A stretch of DNA of 27,831 bases from positions 1 through 27,831 of IMG/VR virus record IMGVR_UViG_3300030060_004998. One strand, given 5' to 3'. Every line of letters starts with the position of its first letter. The stretch's first letter is position 1. The notes beneath the pieces are model-generated. The model was given only the letters and a program-made list of their open reading frames with translations, made no database searches and was not told the origin of the DNA. The DNA is from a virus. Below are positions 7,236 to 15,359 of the stretch, piece by piece. The translations under genes were made by a program, and so were the position numbers.

Positions 7236-8354
7236 TTAATCCTTTTTTTCTGGTGTAACTAGAACAAGTTCTTTTCCATCGAATCTATAAGTATCACCTT
7301 TTTCATCCTGAAACAGCTGTCCCACTTTCATTGTGTCGTCCTCTCCAAAAACAATATTTTTTATGGAATTGTAAGTGCTTAAGTATTCTGGTGTTCTCGG
7401 ATCTAGCGTTGCTAGTGTTGCGCTTGTAGAAACTAGCTCTTCAAATAAATCATTTTTTATCTCAGTGTCTGATTTATCGCTCTTACCTTCTAATAAATTT
7501 AAAGTTTTTTGATTTATCTCTTGCTCAGTTGCATCAGGATTTGCTTTTTTAATTATATCTGCATATTTATCAATAGTATCTTTATCAAAAGCTTTAAGAA
7601 CTTGCTCTTGTTGGAACTTCTTCTCTCTTGCGATATCTGCTTCAGCAGATTCTATTGCTAGTAAATCTATGGCTCTTTCATCTTTCATGGCTTGTTGTCC
7701 AAGGGCCGCAAAAGTTTGTAATGGATCCTTTGCTGAATTAGCAATTTTTTCTGCAAAGTTGCCTCCTTTAGCAGAGGCAAGATTTAAACCAAACTGTGCA
7801 AGTTGTAAAAAACCTTGTTGACGAAGCATCTCTTTCGGATCTCCAATTAAATTTTTATAAATGGCAGATTTTTCTTTTACAAGTTCCTCTAAATTTAATA
7901 ATTTTTGTGTCTGATCCTCTTCATCATCAGTTTTAAGATCTGTTAAGTCGCCCTTTGGTTTAGGAACATCCTCTTCATTTTTCTCTTCTTGTTCTTTTTC
8001 TTTTTCCCTAACACTTCTTAAAGCTTCAGCATCTGCTTTTAATTTTCTTTTTCTCTCTTCTTCTAGCTTTAAGGCATTTTCAACTGCTAATATTTCTTCT
8101 GTCGATTGTCTCTTTGCAGCCTCTATACCTTTTTCTCCAGCAATAAATTTACCTAATGAACCATAATCTTGCTCTAGTATTTGTTCAGGGGATCTAACTA
8201 AAGTTGATAAAGCGGTGGGACTTCCTAACATCGCTTGAGATAGTCCGGGAGTTACTTCAATAAAACCACCATTAGCAAATGCATGTATGCCGTATTGACG
8301 TAATTGATTTTTACTTAGTTTTTTTTTAAAAAGTGGTCTGTCTAAAATAGCCAT
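7236..8354 (-). CDS. Putative internal virion protein with long charged coiled coil, 372 aa
   Basis: The family is not recognised. The N-terminus (MAILDRPLFKKKLSKNQLRQ, then YGIHAFANGGF) is basic and Gly-containing, a style common at the start of marine phage structural proteins. Residues about 85-170 form a strongly charged Glu/Lys coiled-coil stretch with an acidic patch (TDDEEDQTQ). Residues 175-275 are Ala/Gln-rich helices. The C-terminus (QLFQDEKGDTYRFDGKELVLV) looks like a small beta domain. It sits 3 bases upstream of the giant protein and abuts the next gene with a TAATG-like junction at 8354. ATG 8354 has a GGAGG site. A role in the ejected core or tail is inferred from context. Confidence 0.82.
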   Translation of the reverse strand: MAILDRPLFKKKLSKNQLRQYGIHAFANGGFIEVTPGLSQAMLGSPTALSTLVRSPEQILEQDYGSLGKFIAGEKGIEAAKRQSTEEILAVENALKLEEERKRKLKADAEALRSVREKEKEQEEKNEEDVPKPKGDLTDLKTDDEEDQTQKLLNLEELVKEKSAIYKNLIGDPKEMLRQQGFLQLAQFGLNLASAKGGNFAEKIANSAKDPLQTFAALGQQAMKDERAIDLLAIESAEADIAREKKFQQEQVLKAFDKDTIDKYADIIKKANPDATEQEINQKTLNLLEGKSDKSDTEIKNDLFEELVSTSATLATLDPRTPEYLSTYNSIKNIVFGEDDTMKVGQLFQDEKGDTYRFDGKELVLVTPEKKD

Positions 8355-9343
8355 TAGATCCCTCCAAACAAGGAACTAATACCTCCTAGTCCCCCAAGAG
8401 ATCCAACTGCCCCAAGACCTGCAATACCTAATCCTGCAATTTGTTGTAGCGCTGAAGGAGATGGAGATTGTGTATAAGTAATTTGTGATGAAGGCACACC
8501 TCGTAAAATATCAGATGCAAAAGCTACTCTTTCAAAAGGTTCTTTTTGTTCAGCGAGAGTTGTTGCTCTAGCAGCTTCAATCTGTGCTTGACCAGGAACA
8601 AAAGCTTGAGTTGTAGGATCGACAAAACCAAACTGTTGTGTCAGTTGTCCAAGGCCCAGTAGCCTGTCTACATCTCTAGATCCTAATTGTTGACCGAGCT
8701 GCCCCAAACCTGCTTGTGCTTGCGCACCTCTCAAAGTTTGAGAGCCTATCGCTCCTAACTGTTGAGCGGTTCTAGCTTGAGCCTGTTGTGCCTGTAAAAA
8801 GTTTCGTGATAGATCTTCAAAAATTCTTTGTGATTTTACCTGTGCTAAGTTTCTAGCCTCTTCTGCTTCACGAACACCGAATCGTGAACCACCGAAAGCT
8901 CCAGCAGCCACTGCCTCTGCAGCGGTTCGTTGTCCTTGAATAGCTGCCTGCCTATCTAATTCTTTTAACGCTTCTTGTGTTACTTGTTGTTGAAAAGGAT
9001 CCATAAAAGTTGAAATCTGATTTGGATCTAAAGTCTGTTGCGCTGCAGTCAAAGCTCCAAGACCTGCACCGATGGTGGTTCCAGCGGCGTCTAAGAAAGG
9101 TTGATATGCCCCAAGACCAGCTTCTGCTCTTTGTATAGCAGCTTGTTGTTGTGGGGATAATCCTGCAACTTCAAAAGCAGGAATGGTGGTTGCTCTTCCA
9201 GCTAATCCTGGTTGTGCCTCTTGGAAATTTGGATCTCCTGGCTGTCCCACTTGAGGTATGCCAAAAACTGAAGCTAATAATTTTTCTACTCTATCTTCGA
9301 TGAAAGGGGCTTGTCTTGCAAATTGAACTACTTCTTGAACCAT
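8354..9343 (-). CDS. Ala/Gln-rich virion protein, 329 aa
   Basis: This is a helical, Ala/Gln/Gly-rich protein. It carries the stretch FMDPFQQQVTQEALKELDRQ (about residues 113-132) and AAGAFGGSRFGVREAE (146-161). I know this arrangement (FM-P, then DRQ, then GAFGGSR) as a recurrent, unnamed structural protein of marine podo- and myoviruses. The last 30 residues are Gly/Leu-rich and hydrophobic (IAGLGIAGLGAVGSLGGLGG), perhaps a membrane-active tail. It lies between two proteins with similar Gly-rich segments, fitting a set of DNA-ejection or internal core proteins; the exact role is unknown. It overlaps both neighbours by one base. Confidence 0.85.
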   Translation of the reverse strand: MVQEVVQFARQAPFIEDRVEKLLASVFGIPQVGQPGDPNFQEAQPGLAGRATTIPAFEVAGLSPQQQAAIQRAEAGLGAYQPFLDAAGTTIGAGLGALTAAQQTLDPNQISTFMDPFQQQVTQEALKELDRQAAIQGQRTAAEAVAAGAFGGSRFGVREAEEARNLAQVKSQRIFEDLSRNFLQAQQAQARTAQQLGAIGSQTLRGAQAQAGLGQLGQQLGSRDVDRLLGLGQLTQQFGFVDPTTQAFVPGQAQIEAARATTLAEQKEPFERVAFASDILRGVPSSQITYTQSPSPSALQQIAGLGIAGLGAVGSLGGLGGISSLFGGI

Positions 9344-10146
9344 TACGCTACTCTCTTTTCAAATTTATCCATCATTTCATACATCATCTTAGCACCTTTG
9401 CGACGCTGTTCTAACTTATCATCTTTATCTGCACCATTCAATGCACCTAATCCTCTAACTGCTTTCGCAGTCATTACAAACTCTCCGTCACTTAACATGG
9501 CAGGAATGTCATCAGACTTTTCTGTGCCGGGACCAGAAATCTGACCAGTCTTACGAGGGAATCCTCCCTCAGCAACCTGTGCTATTGGTCGTAGTGTTGG
9601 AGAAGATGCTCCGTACTGTCCAGTTGCAGTATCAAAAAAAACTGCTCGAGGGGGAGCGATATCTAACATACCTCTACTTCCTGCCTCTGGTGGAGGAGGG
9701 ACACTAGTTGCCTTTTCCTCTTCATCAAATGCTCCTAAAGCTCCTAAAGCTCCAAGGCCTAACGCACCTGTTAATAATTTATTTTGTTTTGCAAATTGTA
9801 AAGCTTGTGCGCCTAGTCCTGGTTTGGCTAAAGCTTGAGCAGCAGTTTTTTGTGCTAGTGAAGTTGGTGCACCACCTAACGCAGCTTTTAATTCTGCCAC
9901 ATCTTTTGCAGCCTTAATTTTTGCAGGAACTGCTGTTGCTCCAAACTTTGAGGGAGCCGCTCCAAATAGCCCTGCACTTTGACCAAAACTTCCTAGGCCA
10001 TAACCCATTAATGCTGATGTAGCTATATTTGCAGGGTTGTCTCCTCTAATCGCTGATCCTAAACCTGCACCAATAGAAGCGCCCATAGGTCCACCTATTG
10101 CAAAACCTATCGCTCCTGTTACTGCGGGTAGGATCTTTTTAAACAT
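9343..10146 (-). CDS. Gly/Ala-rich virion protein with C-terminal SDGEF motif, 267 aa
   Basis: The N-terminus (MFKKILPAVTGAIGFAIGGP) is followed by a Gly/Ala hydrophobic segment through residue 33, and a second Leu/Gly segment lies near 125-140 (LLTGALGLGALGALGAF). The C-terminus carries SDDIPAMLSDGEFVMTAKAV (about 211-230), a motif I recognise from many marine phage structural and tape-measure-like proteins, and a charged helical end. The start at 10146 is preferred over the in-frame upstream start at 10173: a GAGGAG site lies just before it and the preceding gene ends at 10148. It is likely a minor virion or ejection protein, possibly membrane-active. Confidence 0.85.
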   Translation of the reverse strand: MFKKILPAVTGAIGFAIGGPMGASIGAGLGSAIRGDNPANIATSALMGYGLGSFGQSAGLFGAAPSKFGATAVPAKIKAAKDVAELKAALGGAPTSLAQKTAAQALAKPGLGAQALQFAKQNKLLTGALGLGALGALGAFDEEEKATSVPPPPEAGSRGMLDIAPPRAVFFDTATGQYGASSPTLRPIAQVAEGGFPRKTGQISGPGTEKSDDIPAMLSDGEFVMTAKAVRGLGALNGADKDDKLEQRRKGAKMMYEMMDKFEKRVA

Positions 10147-10147
10147 T

Positions 10148-10399
10148 TTACTCCTCGCCTGTAGCTGCACCACTAAATAAATTAGGTGCTATTACATTGA
10201 CATCTCTTCTAATGTCCGCCTCTGTTGTTTCTGTTTCAGGATTGTCAATATCTGCCTGACACTCCTCATGTGAATTATACTCTTGCCCTGTCTTAGTGTT
10301 AGTAACTGTTGTTTCTACTTTTGCACTATATACAGGGACTTCTTTACCGTCTATTATGTCATGACGTAATAGAACGGGTTCATCTATAATTTTCGCCAT
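10148..10399 (-). CDS. Conserved-looking hypothetical protein, 83 aa
   Basis: This is a small acidic soluble protein beginning MAKIIDEPVLLRHDIIDGKE, with KTGQEYNSHEECQADIDNP in the middle and a Thr/Glu/Asp-rich stretch before an Ala/Gly C-terminus. From memory, very similar short proteins occur in marine phages without assigned function. There is no Shine-Dalgarno sequence ahead of ATG 10399, and the start codon lies inside a strong inverted repeat. It is the first gene after a 45-base gap and is followed one base later by the SDGEF protein. Confidence 0.8.
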   Translation of the reverse strand: MAKIIDEPVLLRHDIIDGKEVPVYSAKVETTVTNTKTGQEYNSHEECQADIDNPETETTEADIRRDVNVIAPNLFSGAATGEE

Positions 10400-10420
10400 A
10401 ATATAGTTCTATAGGCGAAA
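10391..10420 (-). promoter_or_regulatory. Stem-loop enclosing a start codon
   Basis: On the - strand, TTTCGCC (10414-10420) pairs perfectly with GGCGAAA (10391-10397), a 7-bp stem with a 16-base loop. The right arm is made of the G of the start codon plus codons 2 and 3 of the 83-aa gene; the AU of AUG lies in the loop edge. No ribosome site is visible, so the fold may control initiation. Confidence 0.4.
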
Positions 10421-10444
10421 AGATACTAAATCAACAGGTTTTAT

Positions 10445-11032
10445 TTATTGAAATCCCACGTTACCAGATATTGATATTCTATATTCATCTGATGTATAAA
10501 AAGGATAAACTAAGTGATTTAGATTAGCGGGAAACAAAGCCATCTTACCCTCCCAAGTTTTGTCGGCTGGTATCTCTATACTCACTATTTGACCTAATTC
10601 GTTTGTCGTTAAAAAAGCAAAATGTCCTGCCCTTATTTCATCTTGTTTCATGTGTGGGAATCTTGCTCTTTCGTCTTCAATTTTATACGGAACTTTATGC
10701 CATATAACAAAGCTAAATAAACCATCATGAATATGCATTGGATTAAATTCATATTTTTTTTGATAATTAACCCATAAATGATGAAGTTGTAAGTTGAATT
10801 TTTTTGTAGTGTGCATACCACTAATTCTTCCATAATAGTTTGGAAACTTTTTAAAATGCTCTTGTATACAAGTGCTTATTAGAGGCCATACTATAGGCTT
10901 ACCCTCTGGTAACATAAACTCGTTTTGAATATTACCTGCAAGATCTTGATTTGCTCTTTCTGTATGTTTTTTGTTTATAACTTCGTCTAATTTTTTATTA
11001 ACATCCTCAGGAAGATTCGCTATTAAATACAT
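10445..11032 (-). CDS. 2OG-Fe(II) oxygenase-like protein, 195 aa
   Basis: This is a probable 2-oxoglutarate/iron dioxygenase of the short phage type (resembling the Pfam 2OG-FeII_Oxy_5 group). The double-stranded beta-helix signatures are EFNPMHIHDGLFSFVIW, with metal ligands around His100/His102/Asp103, and ALFPANLNHLVYPFYTSDEY followed by RISISGN, with distal His173 and 2OG-binding Arg185. The substrate is unknown. It is clearly paralogous to the protein at 14748-15359: both share the N-terminal block (N/D)xDLAGNI(Q/E)xE and the whole C-terminal pattern. It overlaps the 118-aa gene by one base (TAATG), and no ribosome site is seen. Confidence 0.85.
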   Translation of the reverse strand: MYLIANLPEDVNKKLDEVINKKHTERANQDLAGNIQNEFMLPEGKPIVWPLISTCIQEHFKKFPNYYGRISGMHTTKKFNLQLHHLWVNYQKKYEFNPMHIHDGLFSFVIWHKVPYKIEDERARFPHMKQDEIRAGHFAFLTTNELGQIVSIEIPADKTWEGKMALFPANLNHLVYPFYTSDEYRISISGNVGFQ

Positions 11033-11388
11033 TACTGTTGTTGTTTTACCTCTAATACTGAAACCTCAACCATGGCTCTTGAGGCAGCGTTTGCTTGTAC
11101 TTTCATAGCATCCCCTTCTTGATAAACCATGCTAGTGCTTATGGTGTTCGTGTTTGAAGCCGCCACATCAACTTGAAATATCTGAAAATCTGCACTGCCA
11201 TTATTATGGTCAACATTTACAGTTACGGCTGCTGACCCGTCATAGTTATGCACATTAATTGTTTTGACTATAAATGTTGAAACAGGTATTGGAGGCGTGG
11301 TAGCCACATTAGCAGTTGGCACTGTGAACACTGTTGTTAAATCTGTGGTTGTCACATTTGTTATAAATCTTTTAAAAACATCAGCCAT
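11032..11388 (-). CDS. Small beta-rich structural protein, 118 aa
   Basis: This is a Thr/Val/Ala-rich protein with alternating hydrophobic residues (IVKTINVHNYDGSAAVTVNV, then YQEGDAMKVQANAASRAMVE), typical of a small beta-sandwich phage surface or tail protein. The name is not recognised. It lies just downstream of the tail-nozzle gene and a 57-aa coiled-coil protein, so a tail or decoration role is likely. Its ATG lies inside the end of the 57-aa gene (8-base overlap); no ribosome site is close. Confidence 0.78.
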   Translation of the reverse strand: MADVFKRFITNVTTTDLTTVFTVPTANVATTPPIPVSTFIVKTINVHNYDGSAAVTVNVDHNNGSADFQIFQVDVAASNTNTISTSMVYQEGDAMKVQANAASRAMVEVSVLEVKQQQ

Positions 11389-11554
11389 TTGAAAAAAACC
11401 AACTTCGGCGAGTTGACTCCTCTTGAGTATCTTGTGTGTATTGCGTATTTAATTGTTGAACCAATTCTTCAAGTTGTCTAATTAGTTCAGCCTGTTGTTC
11501 TCTTTGATAGTCTTCTCTTGGATCTGGAAATCTTGTTAAACTTAGTTTAGCCAT
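11381..11554 (-). CDS. Small coiled-coil protein, 57 aa
   Basis: A compact gene fills the gap between the nozzle protein and the 118-aa protein. ATG 11554 overlaps the nozzle stop as TAATG, and TGA lies at 11381-11383. The product starts MAKLSLTRFPDPREDYQREQ and continues with a Gln/Glu/Leu heptad-like helix (AELIRQLEELVQQLNTQY), ending in TRRSWFFSNG. The tight junctions on both sides and the coiled-coil pattern support a real gene. A small tail-associated or chaperone-like function is conceivable but not shown. Confidence 0.72.
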   Translation of the reverse strand: MAKLSLTRFPDPREDYQREQQAELIRQLEELVQQLNTQYTQDTQEESTRRSWFFSNG

Positions 11555-13377
11555 TATCTTCTACCGTCGGGTTGTATGTCAAATCTTTGCGTTCCTAGTC
11601 TCCATGCTGTTCCTGTTGTGTTAGAAACCACGTTGACTGTAAACTCTCTGCCTCTACCACGAAGACTAACAAAATCTGTATTATCTTGAAACGTTACTGT
11701 TTTAGTTACACTCGTGCTATTATTTGGATAATTTTTAAACTCTAACTTAGCATTCAATGTGCCTTCTTGATCTTCAATATCTGGAATTAATTTGGAAACA
11801 AAAGAAAACTCATTACCCTCTCCTATCTGCACTACACCAGATTTAACAAAGGCAGTAATAGCCTGACCGTCACCATTGTTTCCTTGTTCATGTAAAAACA
11901 CTGAAGATGCTCCTGCAGTCAGTCCAACAATTACCTCATTATTAGCGGTTGCCGTTGGATCAAACTCAGTTGCTATTGGGTTGTCATAAACTTCTCTGTC
12001 TATCCATGTTGTTCTAGATAAAGTGCCAGTCCACCAAGTGCCCTCTAAATAATTGTAAGCCACTATTGCGTTAATTTGATCGGAGCCTGTTCTTGGATAA
12101 AACCACATGATCTCGTTGAACTCACCATTGTGACCAGCAAAAGCATTCTCTGATCCTGTTATGTTAATATTATTAAATATAAATTGTTCCACAGTGCAAG
12201 GTAGTTTTTTTACGGTACCATCGAATAAGAAAAAAGAATCTTGTGACATCCAATAAGACACACCATTTATATCCACACCCGCATGACTTCCTATAATTCC
12301 ACAGTTTTGACCTAACTGTCTTAAACCAAAAGTAAATGGTGGACCTATGAATTGTAAACTATGTAAAGATGTATCTGTCCAAACAAGTATTTGTCCTCTT
12401 GATCGCTCTGCTGCCACGATCCGTGATCCGTCGGCAATACGCAGTGAGCCCGCAGTGTTCTCTGCAGTTGGTTGATACGTATTAATGTCCTCTTGATTTG
12501 AAAATCTTAATAACAAATCATCTTGGGGATCAGATCCAATGGTTGTTTGTGTGCCAAAAAAAATCAAGTGTCTATCTGGGGTGGAAACTAAACCTAATCT
12601 AGATTTAGTAGGTGCGTTTGTAATAGCAGTCGCTCTTGTCGATACACCTGAATCAGGACTCCATTCAAATGCTCCACCATTTAAAACCACTGCAATAAGT
12701 TTTTGTCCAAAATTATCTAGTGACCATTGTCTAGCCTCTAGAGTTACATTTGAAGTGCTTGATGGTGTGCCCCATGTGCCTGAACCCCACGTATCTGTGC
12801 CCCAACCAAAAGCTGAAGTAGATAGAGATGGCCCAACATTTATTTGATATTTTGCGTTACCTGTCCCTCCTCCTCCAGATGTTGATCCTGATGCGGCAGC
12901 CGTGGTTGTAACAACATATGCATCACTATTAGCAATAGAAGTTATCTCAAACTCTTTATTCATATCAAGCCCGTCTATGGCAGAGAAAGAATCAAAAGTA
13001 ACAAAGTCTCCTTTTGCAGCGCCATGTGAGGTATCTGTAACCACAACTGATGTGGTGGCGTTTGTTGTAAAGGGATTGGTAAGTGCCTGAGTTTCTCTTA
13101 TAGGGGTAATATCATAAACTCTACCTTCCTCATGAACGTAAAGTTTTCTATCTGTGCCAAAAGCATCATACCTTGTTCCATCAAGTGCCACCCATGCATG
13201 TTGATCTCTTGCAACTCCAACTAAAGTTGTTGAAACAAACCTCTCCCAACCTTTAATTTTTTGAGCAGACCCTTGAAAAAAACGAACCATATCTCCATCA
13301 GTCCATTTACCTTGACCTGTATAGTCAGTAACTTCCTTATTTATACCGGGAGCTGGTCTAAAATTTATTAGGGGCAT
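11554..13377 (-). CDS. Tail nozzle / packaged-DNA stabilisation protein, 607 aa
   Basis: This is the likely short-tail tube or nozzle component (functionally like P22 gp10 or T7 gp12). The N-terminus PLINFRPAPGINKEVTDYTG, followed by KWTDGDMVRFFQGSAQKIKG and later RDQHAWVALDGTRY, is a hallmark of marine podovirus tail-stabilisation proteins as I remember them. The rest is beta-rich with propeller-like blocks (RSRGQILVWTDTSLHSLQFI, WMSQDSFFLFDG, AYNYLEGTWWTGTLSRTTWI) and a Gly/Ser/Thr linker near residue 165. It supports the short-tailed assignment together with the adaptors at 19.6-21.3 kb. No Shine-Dalgarno sequence is visible at ATG 13377, but a promoter-like pair lies just upstream. Confidence 0.85.
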   Translation of the reverse strand: MPLINFRPAPGINKEVTDYTGQGKWTDGDMVRFFQGSAQKIKGWERFVSTTLVGVARDQHAWVALDGTRYDAFGTDRKLYVHEEGRVYDITPIRETQALTNPFTTNATTSVVVTDTSHGAAKGDFVTFDSFSAIDGLDMNKEFEITSIANSDAYVVTTTAAASGSTSGGGGTGNAKYQINVGPSLSTSAFGWGTDTWGSGTWGTPSSTSNVTLEARQWSLDNFGQKLIAVVLNGGAFEWSPDSGVSTRATAITNAPTKSRLGLVSTPDRHLIFFGTQTTIGSDPQDDLLLRFSNQEDINTYQPTAENTAGSLRIADGSRIVAAERSRGQILVWTDTSLHSLQFIGPPFTFGLRQLGQNCGIIGSHAGVDINGVSYWMSQDSFFLFDGTVKKLPCTVEQFIFNNINITGSENAFAGHNGEFNEIMWFYPRTGSDQINAIVAYNYLEGTWWTGTLSRTTWIDREVYDNPIATEFDPTATANNEVIVGLTAGASSVFLHEQGNNGDGQAITAFVKSGVVQIGEGNEFSFVSKLIPDIEDQEGTLNAKLEFKNYPNNSTSVTKTVTFQDNTDFVSLRGRGREFTVNVVSNTTGTAWRLGTQRFDIQPDGRR

Positions 13378-13383
13378 GATGTG

Positions 13384-13412
13384 AATATATATAAATTAGT
13401 CTTTTTTAGCAA
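13384..13412 (-). promoter_or_regulatory. Candidate promoter before tail-nozzle gene
   Basis: Reading the - strand, TTGCTA (13407-13412) is followed after 17 bases by TATATT (13384-13389), just upstream of ATG 13377. The hexamers are identical to those before the Gly-rich fibre gene. In AT-rich DNA such matches also occur by chance. Confidence 0.35.
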
Positions 13413-14196
13413 CCAAAGACCCTACATGTCCTCTATACGCTCTATTGCCAAAATGCGTTAATGGACTAGCTAAATCTGCCCAAATCTCTCCACCACATTC
13501 TTGCCATAATCTAGAGAAATAATAGTCTTCAGATAAATATCTTTTTTGCCCTGCGGTCATATAAGGGCCAACAGCGAATAAATCATAACAATTGTCTGAT
13601 CTGTAATGTAAACCATTTACTATCTGATCTGTTTCATATTTTCTTTCGGGAAACTTTTTCATCATAGTTGTAAATACCTCTCTCTTAACTAACATCATCC
13701 CGGTAGCTGCTTCATTAACTCTAAAATATCCATGCTCTCCCGAAACATTTTTAGGATCATCAAAGTTTACATTGTACCCTAAAGATTTAGCTTCCATATC
13801 CTCCAAACTAATTTCTGGATCCTCTTCTAAAATACCTTTTATCTTTTCAAGATGTATGTGTTTTCTAGGATAAACTCCACACACAACATCTTTGTCCGCA
13901 CAAATTAGTCTTTGAACATTTTGCCAGTGAAACCCTATGTCTGCATCAATAAATAAAAGATGACTAGCTGCAAAATCTGTTTGATCCAACATCATAGATA
14001 CAAGAGTATTCCTAGCTCTAGTTATTAAACTTTCATTTCCCATAGTTTGTATTCTCATGTTAACACCAGATTGTGCAGTCCAACTTTGAAGTTCTAACAA
14101 TCCATGTAAGGTGGGTTCTGTTAATAAACCCCCATACATAGGCATTCCTAAAAATATTTTAAAATTTTTATTTCTTATTTCTTCTGGATTAATCAT
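13396..14196 (-). CDS. Glycosyltransferase, GT-A fold (family 2-like), 266 aa
   Basis: This enzyme probably moves a sugar from a nucleotide donor to an acceptor in the cytoplasm. The start KIFLGMPMYGG is a typical first beta-strand. RARNTLVSMML (60-70) is followed by LLFIDADIGFHW with the DxD-type metal/nucleotide site Asp84-Ala-Asp86, then VVCGVYPRK. The C-terminal half has the acceptor-site style (GMMLVKREVF, SEDYYFSRLWQECGGEIWAD, then HFGNRAYRGHV). There is no membrane helix. It overlaps the cupin-like gene by 8 bases and belongs to the oxygenase cassette. Whether the acceptor is a virion protein, DNA or host polysaccharide cannot be read from the sequence. Confidence 0.88.
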   Translation of the reverse strand: MINPEEIRNKNFKIFLGMPMYGGLLTEPTLHGLLELQSWTAQSGVNMRIQTMGNESLITRARNTLVSMMLDQTDFAASHLLFIDADIGFHWQNVQRLICADKDVVCGVYPRKHIHLEKIKGILEEDPEISLEDMEAKSLGYNVNFDDPKNVSGEHGYFRVNEAATGMMLVKREVFTTMMKKFPERKYETDQIVNGLHYRSDNCYDLFAVGPYMTAGQKRYLSEDYYFSRLWQECGGEIWADLASPLTHFGNRAYRGHVGSLVAKKD

Positions 14197-14746
14197 CTTT
14201 TTGTAAGTCTATATTACAAGTAAGAGATAATTTTGGGCTTTGTATTTCTAATACTTGATGGTTAATATTTTTGTCAAACCAGATTACGTCCTGATCTTTT
14301 AATTTTTGTTCCGCATTATCAATCATCCACGTAGACTCTCCATAAATATTCTTAACGATTACAGCGTAATCATGTTGATGTTTACCAAAAGAAATAGATT
14401 TTTTACCATTACCCATGTAAATGTTGATATTTATATCTGTTTGAAATTGTGTATTAAGTAATTGTTGTATTATCCAAACATCTTTTGATATGCCACCAAC
14501 GGCAGAGAGAATTAAAGTATGCCCTTCCTCATAACACTCGATACACTTTTCTGAAAGCAAATATCCATCATCTCCGAAAAATTCTTGATGTTTTGTGCCG
14601 TCTTCTAAAATAGCTTCTACACTAGGTTGCCCAGATAAATATTGTTTTGGCCAACGTTTGCTGTCTAACAATCTTTCTAACATATTATCTTCTGTAAGAT
14701 TAACAGCTAAATTTTGTAATTTATCAATTAATTGTTTTTCTATCAT
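14189..14746 (-). CDS. Cupin/JmjC-like oxygenase, 185 aa
   Basis: The C-terminal half shows a cupin metal-site pattern resembling Cupin_4/JmjC hydroxylases: FGKHQHDYAVIVKNIYGEST with candidate ligands His123 and His125/Asp126, an aromatic at the end of the strand (W140), then DVIWFDKNINHQVLEI with His163. The N-terminal 80 residues are helical with a Cys pair (CIECYEEGH, 68-76) of unknown use. It is shorter than cellular JmjC enzymes. It lies between a glycosyltransferase and two 2OG oxygenases, so a protein-hydroxylase-like role in the same pathway is likely but unproven. A GAGG site precedes ATG 14746, the only decent ribosome site in the cassette. Confidence 0.7.
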   Translation of the reverse strand: MIEKQLIDKLQNLAVNLTEDNMLERLLDSKRWPKQYLSGQPSVEAILEDGTKHQEFFGDDGYLLSEKCIECYEEGHTLILSAVGGISKDVWIIQQLLNTQFQTDININIYMGNGKKSISFGKHQHDYAVIVKNIYGESTWMIDNAEQKLKDQDVIWFDKNINHQVLEIQSPKLSLTCNIDLQKDD

Positions 14747-14747
14747 T

Positions 14748-15359
14748 CTATACCTCTATCATTATATTTCCTGAAACACTAATACGATAATCATCTGAGC
14801 TAAAAAAGGGACTAACCGAATGACGAAGTTTAGACGGAAATAGACATATTTTACCCTCATATGATTTATCAGCATGAATTATTTCATTATTTATTTCTCC
14901 AAGAGCATTAGTGTAATGAAATGAGAAACACCCAGGCACATTTGTGTTACCGTGTTTTCCAGGTGAATTTTCTTGCTCTTGTTCTTTTGTATAAGGCACC
15001 TGAAGCCATATGACAAAAGAAAAAACTCCTGTGTGTGTATGTATGGGATTAAACTCATGTTTTTTTTGAAAGTTAACCCACATTTGGTCAAGAAAAAAAG
15101 GATGTCTATTTTTATTTACATCTATTGAATTTATGTAATTAAATTCTTCGTCATATGCTTTACATAAACTCATTATGTACTGTTCAAAATATCCTAATGC
15201 TTTTGGTATTAAATATTCTTTTTCTATGTTACCCGCTAAGTCTTTATTATGTTTATCAAGATTTTTTTCATTTACTATTTTTTTTAGTTTAATTAACAAT
15301 TCTTCAGGCACATCATCCATTACGTACCCTAAATTTTTGAAATAATATCTCTCTCCCAT
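14748..15359 (-). CDS. 2OG-Fe(II) oxygenase-like protein, 203 aa
   Basis: This probable 2-oxoglutarate/iron dioxygenase is paralogous to 10445-11032. Key parts are EFNPIHTHTGVFSFVIWLQ (His107, His109), ICLFPSKLRHSVSPFFSSDD (His180) and YRISVSGN (Arg192). The first ligand pair reads His-x-His rather than His-x-Asp, as in other short phage members. The start at 15359 is chosen because it forms a TAATG junction with the preceding oxygenase; an in-frame GTG at 15386 would add nine residues. No clear ribosome site exists, so coupled translation is expected. The substrate is unknown. Confidence 0.85.
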   Translation of the reverse strand: MGERYYFKNLGYVMDDVPEELLIKLKKIVNEKNLDKHNKDLAGNIEKEYLIPKALGYFEQYIMSLCKAYDEEFNYINSIDVNKNRHPFFLDQMWVNFQKKHEFNPIHTHTGVFSFVIWLQVPYTKEQEQENSPGKHGNTNVPGCFSFHYTNALGEINNEIIHADKSYEGKICLFPSKLRHSVSPFFSSDDYRISVSGNIMIEV

